Shown here: positions 20,260 through 31,874 of the stretch, one piece after another
Numbering within the stretch: the stretch's first letter is position 1
Layout of the letters: each line of letters opens with the position of its first letter
DNA from: Trichomonas vaginalis G3
Lineage: Eukaryota > Parabasalia > Trichomonadida > Trichomonadidae
Reading direction: 5' to 3'
Length of the DNA: 64,000 nucleotides
Assembly: GCF_026262505.1 (NCBI RefSeq)
Contig: NC_067206.1
Span: 248,001-312,000, forward strand
Made by a program: the position numbers and the translations under genes
The notes under the pieces: generated by a model
The model's database searches: none
What the model was told of the DNA's origin: nothing
The model's input: the letters and a program-made list of their open reading frames with translations, nothing else

Positions 20260-20901
20260 ATTTAAATGAAGAAGTAATTTAAAACGATTTTATTTATGAT
20301 CAAATTTTATATATTTTTTTGGATCAAATCCATTTTAATAGAATTTATATACTATTCATCTATTAGTAAACACTACCGTATATTATTTTTTAAGCTATCT
20401 TATTTTTTGAACTTTTATTCAAATCTTTGGTCGCAAGAAGAATTGCATGATAAATAAAAACATTTAATCAAAGTCAATTTTATTTTTCATATTCAAATGG
20501 ACTGAGTGTTAACATTTAACATTTTTTGCTAATTGTCGTCAAAAATTAGGCGTAAAGCAAAAATTGATATTTCATATGGTTTTATGATAGATAAGCATTA
20601 TATTCCCACTCATTATATTCGTAAATTTTGAGGTTTATCCTTCGCTTTTAAGATCATTGAATTTGATTTTTATATAAAATAGTTATATATTAGAAAATAA
20701 TATGAGTTTATGTGATATTATTTTTCAGAAGATTTCATTCTATATGCCTATGAAAAGTACTCTCAAAACTAACTTTTTCCTAATTATAATTAAATCTAGA
20801 ATATTGTATTATGCTTAGTATTATTTCATTTTTCTCATTCAATTTAGAATTTACAAATGTCAAAAAATTGAGAGCCGTCACTTTTGATGAATTTCTGTTT
20901 A
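20260..20901. other. AT-rich spacer between Maverick 1 and the transposase gene
   Basis: No gene, RNA or clear repeat seen. The stretch is strongly AT-rich and presumably contains the 3' flank, and perhaps one end, of the transposon that carries the transposase-protease gene. No matching terminal inverted repeat could be found by eye between this stretch and 22,906-23,211. Confidence 0.6.
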
Positions 20902-22893
20902 TTACACCATTCGATAAATGAGCATCTTTGCGAGCCATTTGTGTTCGAGAGTCTTGTACCATAAAGGTGGCATCTCAGCAGTTGAGCATCCCTTCAATGC
21001 ATTGATATCTGTTGATGGAACAGAGTATGCGACTTCATCATTGATCATGATCCAATATGCACTTTTTTGCAAAAAGACCACGTAATGAAAATTGCAATAG
21101 GCAACAATTGCAATCAATTAATATCTTTGCCTTTCGACTGTTGGGAGTGTCAACTTTTTCGGGAAGTCAAAGATGACTTGATGAATCGAATCATTCTGCC
21201 ACTCTCTCTGAATGTCGAAAGTCAAGAATTGTGGCCATGATGTGTTCCTTGTAGTTGACAAATGATATTGAATGGCATGATCGAGATCTGGTTCTCCAAT
21301 TCTGGTGTGAATCGAGTAGCAATTTGTTTGTTCGTTGGCACTATCACGGTAAGTGATTCGGAAGAGTTGACCGATTCCTGGTATTTGCTCTCCGAGATCT
21401 GTGATCAATCTTGTCATCGTGTCATCACAATCTTGTGCCTCATATGTTGAGTTACCAAGTAATGTGGCAAGTTCATGGGGAACGAAGACTAATCCTTTGG
21501 ACTTCAATGAATTCAAATTTGTAAAGATACTTGACATCTCTGTTACGATGGGAGAGGACTGATTGGCAACCTTCAAAACTTCTGTTCTCACTTCGGATAT
21601 GTAGAACAGAACATGTAAACATACGTTCAAATGACACGTATTTCCCATATTATGAAGACCAACAATACCACCTTTAATTGGGTAAAGGTAGTTCGCCTCT
21701 TGTGATGACTGTATGATATCGACAGCTTGATGAGCGACAGCAATGATGTTCCGCTTTGATGGTTTCATGGAGGGTGCAACAACAGCAGCGACGGTATCGC
21801 TTGAAGGAAGAACCTTTGTTGGTGTAAAATCTTCGAAAAGGAGTAACTCTTCATTATCATTCAGGGGTGATCCATCAATGTTATAATTTGTCAAACCGAC
21901 TAAACCTGATATGATCAGAGGAAGTGATGTGCGCTCACCTCGAAAACCATTTTTCATGCAGGACCAGCATGACTTGAAACGTGCAAAGAAACGCTCGACA
22001 ATCTGCCTGTCTTGGGCAATGGCGTTGTTGCGTTCAACGTCTGCTTCTTCGTGGCTTCTCTTCATCACCACGGCAGTAAGGTGATATTTCTGGATTCCAA
22101 TATAGCCCCGGTCGGCAAGTACAGGATATTGGTAATCATCAAATCCTCGCTTTACTGTCAAAAAATCCGAGACTTTTGACAAATCGAAAATCTTCTTGTC
22201 ATGGACTGCAGCCATAAACTCAACGTTTTGATGTATGGCTTTTCCATCTGGTGACACGAGGACTTGGAGCTTAATACCGTTGCAGTGATTTTTTTCATCT
22301 CAACTATAAAGCCTCTCTTCCTTTACCGAAGGGATGTTGAAAGGAATTGTAGTGCTGTCTACAGCTGCAACAGCATCAGGGAAGTTTGTAAATTTGTTCT
22401 TCATTGAAGTTAACGGTGGACAGTGATTGGGAAGAAAATAGCTCTCAAAGATTGGAAATGCAACATTGGTAGTTCTTGTAACTAATTTGGAATAGCATGA
22501 CTGGGAAAGATGTAGCAACGGACATAATGCTGAATAGGGCAAGTATGTGCAGTAATATGTGAGCGTGAGGAAGAGAGACTCGATTGTTGAAAATTTGACC
22601 TTCCTTCCTCTTCTGGCCCTTCCACAGTTGGATTCAATAATGTCAGCGAGGTATTCCAAATGTTCATATGTGAAGTTGCACAATGATCGGAGCTGGAGCT
22701 TTGGATGCATCCTGATGAATATTGAAATCGAGAACCTGGGCATTGGATTGGTCAATGTCATCTCTTTTGCCTCTTCTTCATTTAATGGCTCTTCATCTGT
22801 GTCGGAATTCTCAGGTGTAACAGTAACAACAATGTTCGCCCTTCTGGATTCTTTTATCTTGGTGATGATATCTTCATCGCATGGTTCATCCAT
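20902..22893 (-). pseudogene. DDE_4 transposase fused to a ubiquitin-specific protease (USP) domain, interrupted by two stops
   Basis: One 664-codon frame with two internal stops (TGA at 22,300-22,302 after residue 197; TAA at 21,118-21,120 after residue 591) and no frameshift. The N-terminal half is an IS5/Harbinger-type transposase with its triad visible: D179 (AAVDSTTIPF), D261 (VLADRGYIG) and E300 (DRQIVERFFARFK). After a ~80-residue linker comes a C19 deubiquitinase: Cys box GLHNMGNTCHLN (C420), a QD box (AQDCDDTMTRLI), and His box AYCNFHYVVF (H603) followed by MINDE (D619). All protease residues are kept. The start is the ATG after an initiator-like TCATTTATCAAC. The gene is recently dead or the stops are assembly errors. 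The fusion would let a transposase remove ubiquitin from itself or from host factors; this is inference. Confidence 0.8.
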
Positions 22894-22905
22894 GTTGATA
22901 AATGA
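22894..22905 (-). promoter_or_regulatory. Initiator-like element of the transposase-USP gene
   Basis: TCATTTATCAAC on the minus strand, directly followed by ATG. It matches most of the Trichomonas initiator consensus TCAYTWYTCATTA and supports the chosen start. Confidence 0.5.
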
Positions 22906-22976
22906 AGTGATTAAAAGATATAAAAATCTTATCAAATTTGAAATAGAGTTCAAAATTAATAAATAATGAAACCCAA

Positions 22977-23165
22977 TCAATTTAATCATATCTAGATATC
23001 CTAATATATATCATTTTAAACTTGAAATTAAGAAACTGTGAAGAATTAAAAAACGTTTAAAATCTTTCATACAATTTAATCATATCTATATATTCTAGTA
23101 TATATCATTTTAAACTCGAAATTAAGAAACTGTGAAGAATTAAAAAAAAACGTTTAAAATCTTTT
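22977..23165. repeat. Two tandem copies of a ~95-bp AT-rich repeat
   Basis: Copies at 22,977-23,067 and 23,072-23,165 both begin CAATTTAATCATATCTA and end AACGTTTAAAATCTTT, with few differences. They lie upstream of the transposase gene, between it and Maverick 2, and could be subterminal repeats of that transposon. The rest of 22,906-23,211 is AT-rich and shows no gene. Confidence 0.75.
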
Positions 23166-23211
23166 AATAGAAATAGTTTATTTAAAAAATAAAAGTTTAA
23201 CTGGTGCATAA

Positions 23212-23258
23212 AGGTCAGGTGAGTGGGGCTTCCAGGTGCGTTGCGCCCTCTAGCCCAT
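23212..23258. repeat. Left terminal inverted repeat of Maverick 2
   Basis: Begins AGGTCAGGTGAGTGGGG and is the inverted form of 20,211-20,259 and 47,080-47,126, with a few differences in the middle. Confidence 0.85.
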
Positions 23259-23310
23259 AAGAAATTTTTGTTTAGATTAAAATTAAAATTTTTATTCTGA
23301 AATGTTTGCT

Positions 23311-24644
23311 TTAATGTTTTTTACGGATGGAAATGAACTGGATATCGTCTGAGTCTTCGCTTGTTTCCTCCTCCTCTTCTTCGTCCGAATTGTCTTCATC
23401 TTCACAATAACCAGATAAGAAGATGGTTATTGTGGTTTGTTCTGGTTTTTTGAGAAGCATTTTGGCTGTGCCAGTAAAAACGAACTCAAGATTTTGATAG
23501 AATTGTCTGCTTGAGTGAGTGAATTTGCATACTGTAAGTGGCATTGCAACTCGGTTTGCTTGAACAGATATTATTGAAACTTCTTCTCCAGCTGGTATCC
23601 GTTCAGGAATCTCTAAAGCGGCTGTTGTTATAATATGCATATTGTTTTCGTAATGCAATTTTGGATATATTTCGAATGGATGTGCAGCTACACCAGCTGG
23701 AGCAACAATGGAAAGATTCCAGGAGAAAGAACCGCGTTTGTTTTCATCTTCTTTCCAATTGTAAGTTAAAGGATAAGGACGAAAGTCGTTGAGTGTTTCA
23801 TATAGCTGTTCTCTTAAGTTTGGTTCACAGCAAATAATGAACTCGTCAATTGCTTGAAGAGATATCATAGTTGAAACATAAGGCAAATTCGACAAGAAAA
23901 AGTCAACCATTACTGTCGGGTTTTGAACTTTGTTTTCTAATGTTTCGACTGGTTTTATTATACTTTTGAAATATCTATCATAGTCATTGTTGTCTGTTAA
24001 GGACAAATTGTTTGGATAAGCTGCAATGAGTCTTCTATATCTTGCTTCTGTTGTTGAGAATGAGAAGACACCTTCTGGTTCTGTAGGAGTGTAAGTTTTT
24101 AGTTGAACTTTGCGTATGTTTGGTGTCTGATTGGAGTCTGATTGGACTGAAACAACTTGAGCTTCTGTAGTTTGTTGTGTTATTGTTTGTTCTGAAGGTT
24201 GCTCTGATGTTTGTTCGACTTCTGCAGTTTCTTTTGGTTGAATTTGAGCTTCAATTTGTGTCTGAATGGACTGAAACAACTTGAGCTTCTGTAGTTTGTT
24301 GTGTTATTGTTTGTTCTGAAGGTTGCTCTGATGTTTGTTCGACTTCTGCAGTTTCTTTTGGTTGAATTTGAGCTTCAATTTGTGTCTGAATGGACTGAAA
24401 CAACTTGAGCTTCTGTAGTTTGTTGTGTTATTGTTTGTTCTGAAGGTTGCTCTGATGTTTGTTCGACTTCTGCAGTTTCTTTTGGTTGAATTTGAGCTTC
24501 AATTTGTGTCTGATTGGAGTCTGATTGGACTGAAACCTTTGTAACCTCTTTGGACATACTAGTAAAGTATGAGGATATAAGTGTTTGACCTTTAAAGAGC
24601 TTTTGTAAAGAATTGTCAGTCATGCTACTACTGTGGTCTTGCAT
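23311..24644 (-). pseudogene. Terminal cargo protein with an N-terminal PCNA-binding-like motif (Maverick 2, broken)
   Basis: Found only at this end of element 2. The start is placed at the ATG that directly follows an initiator-like TCATTTTTGTCTA. About 20 residues in is QTLISSYF, a full match to the PIP-box pattern (Q-x-x-hydrophobic-x-x-aromatic-aromatic) used to bind the sliding clamp PCNA. The 5' half then contains a three-copy tandem repeat coding Glu/Gln/Thr-rich sequence. The C-terminal ~250 residues look globular and strand-rich (SFSWNLSIVAPAGVAAHPFE) and end in an acidic Asp/Glu tract. Function unknown; clamp binding is inferred. Confidence 0.5.
24145..24516. repeat. Three tandem copies of a 124-bp repeat inside the terminal cargo gene
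   Basis: Units start at 24,145, 24,269 and 24,393, each beginning GACTGAAACAACTTGAGC (the third differs at its far end). They are almost identical to each other, so the amplification is recent. Confidence 0.85.
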
Positions 24645-24657
24645 TAGACAAAAATGA
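24645..24657 (-). promoter_or_regulatory. Initiator-like element of the Maverick 2 cargo gene
   Basis: TCATTTTTGTCTA on the minus strand, immediately before an ATG; the first eight bases match the host initiator consensus. Confidence 0.45.
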
Positions 24658-25117
24658 ACTGACCAGAAGTTTGTGGAAAATGAATATTGAATAAAAACAG
24701 TTTTCGTCAACGGTAACACCCTCTATTTTTTATTTTATTTAATAGTTACCGTTGGAAAAAAACGGTTTATCTCAAATATTGAATGAACTATAAACGTGTT
24801 TTGTTTTCTATATATACTTTTTTTGTCCAACGGTAAAACTTTTTACACAACGGTTTTTGAGAGTCGTCGCCGTTGACTTTTTTGTAGAGCACTCAAAATA
24901 GTATAACTTTGTCCGGACAAGTAAGGGTCTATCCTCGCTACAGGAAAAGTTACAGGTGTTCCAAGGAAGTAAACTTTGAGAAGCCTTTTTCCCCTTATAG
25001 AATGAGATAGGACGGTTATTTTACAAAACTGACAACACTTTGACGAGTAGTTTTTTGTGCTGAACAAATAGTGTCATATAAACATCTGTCAAAAACCGCT
25101 TTTTAACTTCACTTAAA
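24658..25117. other. Non-coding subterminal region of Maverick 2
   Basis: Mirror image of 18,832-19,285. It holds the ~80-bp subterminal repeat (24,898-24,981) and several AACGG/CCGTT motifs at 24,705-24,880. It separates the cargo gene (minus) from the basic coiled-coil gene (plus), so it probably carries divergent promoters. Confidence 0.6.
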
Positions 25118-26835
25118 ATGCCACGTAAGCTACGTAAGAATATACGTAAGAGGAAGAGAGCATTGAAACATCCAATAGTAAAACTGACACCACAACAACA
25201 GTTGCAACAACAAATGCTGAATGACCCCACTATGTTGCAACAAATGTCAAGCAACCCTATGCTTTTAAACCGAGTTATTGGTGCACAGAGTGGAGGTTTA
25301 AGAGCGGCACTTTTAGCGAAAATGGCAGGCTATGGTGGAGCTGCAGACGGAACAGCTTATAACCCTCAAAGTCAAATGAATTTGAGTTCACTCAAAAATC
25401 AAATAACAGATGTCAAAAAGTCAAACATAGACATACAGAAGCAAATAAGTGAAAACGAAAAGAAACTAGAATATGACAGACACACAAAGAAACTCAATGA
25501 GTTAAACGTAGAGAAAAAGAAGAAAGAAGAACAACTGAAAGAACTAAGTACAGAGGAATATGCGAAAAAAGTGTCAGAAAAAGCAGCAGAAGTAGCAAAA
25601 ATGGAACAAGATGTTATAAATTTGAAAAACCATACTACTCAATATAAAGTACTGAAAGATGAAGAGATAAAACAAAAAGCCCTGAAGACATATATGGATA
25701 GCGATGAGTATAAAAAGAAGTTGAAGCAAATGTAAAGGCAGAAAAACTTTTACAGTTGCAAAACCAAACCGTACAGTATGAAAACTTAGCACAAGAAAGT
25801 AAAAATAACGACGCAGCCATGCAAAAGGCAATGAAAAGCGCAGATATTATAAGCTAATAATGACTGGTTAGATGCCCAAGCCAACGCTAAAGCAGCCCAA
25901 CTTATAGGGTCAATAAGGACAAAAATACAAGCGGATGAAGACAGTTCAAATGAAGCTTTAATGAATGCTGACTTTAAGAATGCCTTCGAAGCTCTTCATA
26001 GTAAGGTGAAACTAGTGAACGACTTCTCATCTGGAAAGAAACTGAAGTCTGAAGGTTTCGACAAGGAGTTAAGAGAAGTAGCACAAAATATGACGAAAAT
26101 AACAGATGCAGCAACGAGACAGGCAGTTCAAAGTGCCTATGACGCCGTTAGAGCAGCTGTTGTGGAAAGTCAAGAAAAAGAGTTACAACAGACCAAAACA
26201 GACCTAGTAAATGCTTTCTTAAAAACGAAAAGTCAGGTAGGACATTATGCTGCAGATGGAACATATGTGCCAGCTGGTGGAACTTATATACCACCAAACC
26301 CTCCAAGAGAAGCACCTGCACCAGGACTACCTAAAACATTTACATCGTCACATGGACACAGACACAGGCATGCACCAAAACCAACACAACAACCAACAGT
26401 TCAAAACCCTGCACAACAACAACAACCAAAACCAACAGTTCAAAATCCAGCACAGCAACCAACAGTTCAAAACCCTGCACAGCAACCAACAGTTCAAAAC
26501 CCTGCACAACAACCAACAGTTCAAAACCCTGCACAGCAACCAACAGTTCAAAACCCTGCACAACAACAACCACAAACAGAGCAAGGACATAAAAGAAGTA
26601 GAGAAAAAGGAAACCAAGAATTCTTAAAAATGCTTAAGGAAGATTATGGTTACCCAGATACTCTTGACTTTAGTGACAGATATAAAGAAGCTATTAGAAA
26701 GTTCAAGGAAGGAAATACTGACCCGAACCTATTTAGCTTTATGGTTCAGCATCAAATCGGATATAATCTCAAACCTGGAAAATACAAGCTCGCTAAGGGA
26801 TATGATTTAATAGCATATCATCCAAATGACATGAA
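25118..26835 (+). pseudogene. Basic coiled-coil protein with PTVQNPA repeats (Maverick 2 copy, broken)
   Basis: Starts MPRKLRKNIRKRKRALK, an Arg/Lys-rich N-terminus that could bind DNA, followed by a Gln-rich patch, a small Gly/Ala segment (GGLRAALLAKMAGYGGAADG) and a long coiled coil. A repeat zone of PTVQNPAQQ-type units at about 26,390-26,570 is arranged differently from element 1. It ends with the same conserved C-terminal domain (YGYPDTLDFSDRYKEAI). Possible core or scaffold protein; not recognised. Confidence 0.45.
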
Positions 26836-28506
26836 TGAATTTACTCCGAGATATTTGATGTCAGAGCTAAATGATAATTCAACTCTCTTCATGAAACGCA
26901 TAAAAAATAGAGACGGAACGAAAGAAGAAAGGTTTATGAGTCCGGATGACTTAGATAGGGAACTTGTTAAAAACGGTCTCGGAATATATGAAATGCCAGC
27001 AGATGAGGTACAAAAACTCAACAGGAAGAAGTTCAGATACAACCAGACATGGAAGAAATAGTTCAGCAACAACAGCTAGAAGAGCCTGAAGGAAACGAAC
27101 AAGTCCCTCCTTTGGAAACTAACTTCACAGAACTAGATGAAGATTTGGAACAGCCGAAAAATCTTGACCCTCAACAAGAGTATGAGGTGAATATGGAATC
27201 TTTCCAAGAGTCTAAGAAAATTCGGCTGACATAGTAGAAGAATATCGAAAAATGTTCACCGACATACAAAAGACTCCAACATCAGATGAAAATATTCAGC
27301 ATAGAATGGAAGTACTGAAAGAAAATGTACACAAATACAATAATCCTTTTTACTTACGACCATATAACGTTCAATCTTTGGCTGAACTCGGTGAAAATAA
27401 AAGGTTAAATTTCAACAAAACATATAGAAATGAAACATTGTTTAAAGTTCATTCAGAACCTAACCAATATGGAAACAAACCTACTTTTGTTTCTGCAGAC
27501 TATGGAACTACAATGAGATGGAGTCATAAAGCTAATCCGGATAGGTGGTTCATAAACTTACAACCTCAATTCCAAGAAGTTGTAGACGCAATGGAATTGA
27601 ATGGTGAACCAATATAACTGGTATTTTCAGCGCGGCTTTAATGCCATTGAAAGATATGAAAGATGCAGATATTTTGGACCAGTATGAAATGAACATGGCT
27701 GAGGGAAATATAACACCTGACGTTCTAGAACATTTATCTCAAAGAACTACACAGAACCATAGAGATGGTATATTTGGTGAAGAGTTTAGAACGAAAGTTA
27801 GGGAGAGAGAAGGAAGAGAACCTATTGTACATGACCTTGCAAACGAAAGTTTGCAAAATGTCATAAAAACTTACTTTGCAGACAATGAACTGAGAAGGGA
27901 TGAATATTTAAGAAAACTCAAATGGACAGTACCAAATGAAATGTTAGTATTGAAAAACATGTTCCATGACAAAATAAAACCAACTACAGAAATAAACGAC
28001 GCAAGCCTGAAACGTTGGGTAAAAGCTTTCCCGTTCACAAAAGATATTATTGGTTACATGGAAAGAAAACCAGAATGGCTACAAAAACATATATTTGGAA
28101 ACGAGCTTATTCCATATGGACAAGCTATATTTGAAGAGCTTGAACCGGAAACTCAGGAAAGAGTCATGCAAACAATAAGCGAAGACTCAAATACAAACTA
28201 TGACAAAATCTTTCTAGGATATAGGTTACCTGAGATGGGCGACCAAGCCCAAAGGCAAAAAGGACATGGGAAATTTACAACATACTAGGTGAACATGAGG
28301 CAAAGATGCAACAACTTGAAGCAGAGGGCAAGTTACCAAAAGCGACACCAAAGAAGAAGAGAAGAGTAGAACAAAGTGAAAGTAGTGAAGAAGTAACTTC
28401 ATCTAGTGAAAGTAGTGGCAATGAAGGAAAAAGAAGAGTTAAAATTAAAAACTCAGTCAGGAAGAAAGTAAAGCTTGGTACGAGTGGGTTCTATTATGAC
28501 ACATAA
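26831..28506 (+). pseudogene. Large structural protein block with nuclear-signal-like C-terminus (Maverick 2 copy, broken)
   Basis: Corresponds to 15,356-17,017 of element 1. It contains the conserved segments FVSADYGTTMRW, LKWTVPNEMLVLKNMF and ELEPETQERVMQTI. The final ~65 residues include ATPKKKRRVEQSES, a near-exact classical nuclear localisation signal, then Ser/Glu-rich and basic sequence ending SGFYYDT. Whether this is one long protein or two is unclear from these copies. Confidence 0.45.
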
Positions 28507-28538
28507 ATCCAACTATTCTATATTTTTACCCATATGAA

Positions 28539-30141
28539 ATGTACGCCGCTCAGAATATAACGCCAACAGTTTTGGATGCCATGAACGGAAATGTTTCCGA
28601 ATGGTATAACGAATGCGACAATGCCATTAGAAGGTCAGAAATAGTTCCTGGAACTTACGAATATACAACTGCTGTTTCTTATGGAAACGTAGGTGAGTTT
28701 GGAGAAGGTTCTTCAACAACAGTAGATATTGCTTGCGACAGGTTTCATATTATTTCTATTGACAACTCATTCTTATACGTGGAACAAGACATTGAAATAA
28801 AACCTTCTGCCAAGTTGTCTGACAAGAAAGGTTGCAATGGAATTTTCTATGTCGGATACCAATATGCTCCAGAAGTTTTCATGGGATATAAGATATATTC
28901 TAACTCTGACTTAGTTCAAACAGTAACATGGGCAAACTATGAATGGTTCGCTTTGAGAAACTCAGTACAACCACAAGCTAGAGAACAAACAGACCAGTAT
29001 GCAATATTGAGAAAATAAGAAGACTTGACCCTAACGTTCCAGGAGTTTATGTTAACCTTTCTGGACAAACTGCAGCAGCAGTAAAGTAAAACTGAAACTT
29101 AGAGTTCCTTTGTCATCTTTCCTCATCTTCAGGTTTTTAAGATACTTGCCAAACTGGGCAGGAAAAATTTCTATCGAACTTACTCCAAGCAAAAATAACT
29201 TAGTCATTGCACCAACACAAGACCCATTCACTATTACATTACAGCTGGTGGAGCTGCCAGCAACCATTGGAAAATGTGCAAAGAGAAAGTTGACTTAGAC
29301 TTTGGTTTCTCAAACTTCAACATGAAGTAAACTATTATTCTCAGGAAAGCTGCAAACTGCTTGGGACCCAGTTAAGTTCACATGCGAAATTTGAATGCAA
29401 GAGAATAGAAAGCAGACTTGCAGTCTATATGTTGGACCCAGATATTTCAAATGCTTTAGCTGCCAAATATATTGCAGTTCCACTTATGTTCCCTATACAC
29501 CAAATATCTGTCAAAGACTTTGCAGGTGAAGTTGGAAACCAAAATCCAGGAGCCGCAGGTGCAAGAACAGATATTGCTTTAACAACTGCAATGAAACATG
29601 CAGATACTATGTTTGTACTGTTCAGACGAACTATAAATGACTATTCTTGTTTCTACAACCCTGGTATTAAATATCATATAAACATAGATGGCAAATATTA
29701 TCCAAGAGAAGAATATTCTACAGTTGAGGATATGAGGTCATACAACTTGACATTAGATGCTATGAACTTTAACAACAACTTCACAACAACCATTAACCCT
29801 GAAATGCAAAGTTCTATTATGCCATATGTGAAAGTATGGACTCATACAGGAGGTCAAAAAACTCAATATACAAATGGAGACCGTTCAAACTTTTGGCTTG
29901 GCATTCCATTTGCTGACTCAGAAGACTTTTGGGTGGTATTTCAACTGTTGGTACAGTACAAATACAATATACTGGTGACAGAGACGGTCCAGATGAATTG
30001 AGAGCAAAGAAGTTTACAAAACCAATAGCACTTTTCACGGAAGATGCTCTTTTGAAGATTCGTTCGATGAAACCTGCTGGGGCTCCTCAGATTGGCATAA
30101 CGACAGCTTCCATCGAGCAGATTTTGGCAGCAGGTCAGTAA
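28539..30141 (+). pseudogene. Major capsid protein, putative double jelly-roll (Maverick 2 copy, broken)
   Basis: Begins MYAAQNITPTVLDAMNGN after a spacer reading TATTTTTACCCATATGAA and ends SIEQILAAGQ. Strand-rich blocks with many Tyr, Phe and Asn residues fill the region. Gene size and position relative to the penton-like and packaging genes fit the Polinton capsid protein. Interrupted several times. Confidence 0.55.
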
Positions 30142-30455
30142 GTTGTTCTTGAACTGACTTCTCTCCGTCAAATATTGACAGTACGCCAGTTTTGACATAA
30201 TATTGTATTATAAACTTTCCTTTAGTAATATCGTAGTTTTGAAGTTATATTTTTGTCTGCTTCAAGAACTTTCACCATTTCAGTTATACCAACTTTCTTT
30301 GCTTTATGAAAATATTTTGGTTCAGCAAATATGCTATTCTATAACATTTTCCATTGTTTGTGTAAAGAACTATTCTGTCAATGTATTTGTATTGTTTGTG
30401 AGTATAAACTTTGTTCTGCTTCAATTCAATAAGATATCCGAATACGTCCATCTTT
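30142..30455 (-). pseudogene. Counterparts of the two small genes at 13,396-13,816 (Maverick 2, broken)
   Basis: The minus strand here resembles the element 1 frames MDVFGYLFELKQNKVY and MVKVLEADKNITSK. They are degraded, and this stretch otherwise holds nothing recognisable. Confidence 0.35.
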
Positions 30456-30469
30456 TTATTCTAAGTAAA

Positions 30470-31047
30470 ATGTCATTTCCGAAAAATAGAAGCGTAAGTG
30501 TTTCAAAAGGTTTAATGGCGGTGGCAGATGTGAAGTTAAATTCACCAACTCAAACAAACAGTCAAAGTGTTGTTGTCAATGTCAAAGACAGAGATGTTGA
30601 AGTGGGGAAACCATACGAAGACGAAGATGGTATAACAATTGTTCCTGTAAAAGAACCAACATATCCTGAAGTTAGCAGAGACTTAAGTTCTGTTGCAGAT
30701 ATTCGAAACGACTACCAACAACTGAAAGACAAACTTCAAACTCAGGAGAAGATTTGTCAAGCTTTAAGTATAATGTTAAACTTGGTCGAACACAACCCTG
30801 TAAAAGTGAACTCATATGTCATTGCACCTCATGAAGTTTTGAAAGAACTATTGAAACTTTTGACAGAGGCAGACGATATAAACATCAAAGAAATAGAACC
30901 CGACATTGTTGCTGTGGTGTTTCATATAATGTCATTGACAAGATATACGTTATGAAAGGAGGTGAAACGTTGAACTTAAAATATAGTTTCCCAGACGTTA
31001 TAAAAATATTTGACGACCACAACATTTCATTAAAATTTATTTGCTAA
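30470..31047 (+). pseudogene. Unknown protein with coiled-coil middle (Maverick 2 copy, broken)
   Basis: Counterpart of the 193-residue protein at 12,796-13,377, starting MSFPKNRSVSVSKGLMAVAD. It ends 4 bp before the penton-like ATG. Function unknown. Confidence 0.5.
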
Positions 31048-31051
31048 GTAA

Positions 31052-31845
31052 ATGGCAGAAGACATAATGGTTTATACTATTACGACTAAAAACCCTGAGT
31101 CATATAATTCTATAACAACAAACTTACAAAGTCCTCAAGGACGATATTGTAAACTAACCTTAAACACAATGACGACTAAAGCCTGTTTTGCTCTTTTGAC
31201 ACCAGAAGACTTTATTGTTGTGAATGGTAAAAAATACTCCTTTGAAGATACTTACTCAGATATACCACCAACAGGTTTTGTTGACTTATTTAATACTTTA
31301 AGTACGGTGTAACATGTGCTGCAACTAGAGCAGGTTTCATTATGTTTGGATGTCCGACTGAGTTTACTATAAACGATATGAGCTATAATACAAAACTTAT
31401 TTCTGGTTTTTACTACCAACAGTTTCCTATAACAGGAAAAGGTGTCATACAAGGAATGTCTATTCCATTGACATTAAGCACACCAATCTTATATATTGTT
31501 TCAAACTTAGGTTCAAAGTGTTATTCGAATGTCGACAGAAACTATTATGACCAAAAGATACTTATGCGTATAAACAATACTTTCTCTGCTGGTTTGCCTA
31601 TTGTTCATTCGAATGCAGAATTTTCAACCTTAGTGAACTCAAACACTTTGGCAATAACGTTGACATTAGTTGACGCAAACTTTGTTCCTGTAAAACTTTT
31701 ATGTCCTATGTATTTGTCAATGACGGCAGAAAGTTTCGAATTGGAAGATGCAACTGGTGAAAGTATTGTATTACAAGAACAACTTCAACAACAAATAGCT
31801 CAAGAACAACAAATGCAACAAATGGAACAACAAAGTCAAGAATAA
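31052..31845 (+). pseudogene. Putative minor capsid (penton) protein (Maverick 2 copy, broken)
   Basis: Counterpart of the 263-residue open frame at 12,000-12,791, with the same strand-rich body and a slightly different Gln/Met-rich tail (QEQQMQQMEQQSQE). Assigned by position and composition. Confidence 0.45.
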
Positions 31846-31874
31846 AAAATAATTATTTTTTTATTTTTATAAAA

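Noticed and set aside
20211-23258. The ~46-bp inverted repeats on both sides of the transposase-USP gene as that transposon's own ends
   Set aside because: A third copy ends Maverick 2 at 47,126, away from the transposase, and the outer bases AGGTCAGG/CCTGACCT face the Maverick side. They are Maverick ends.
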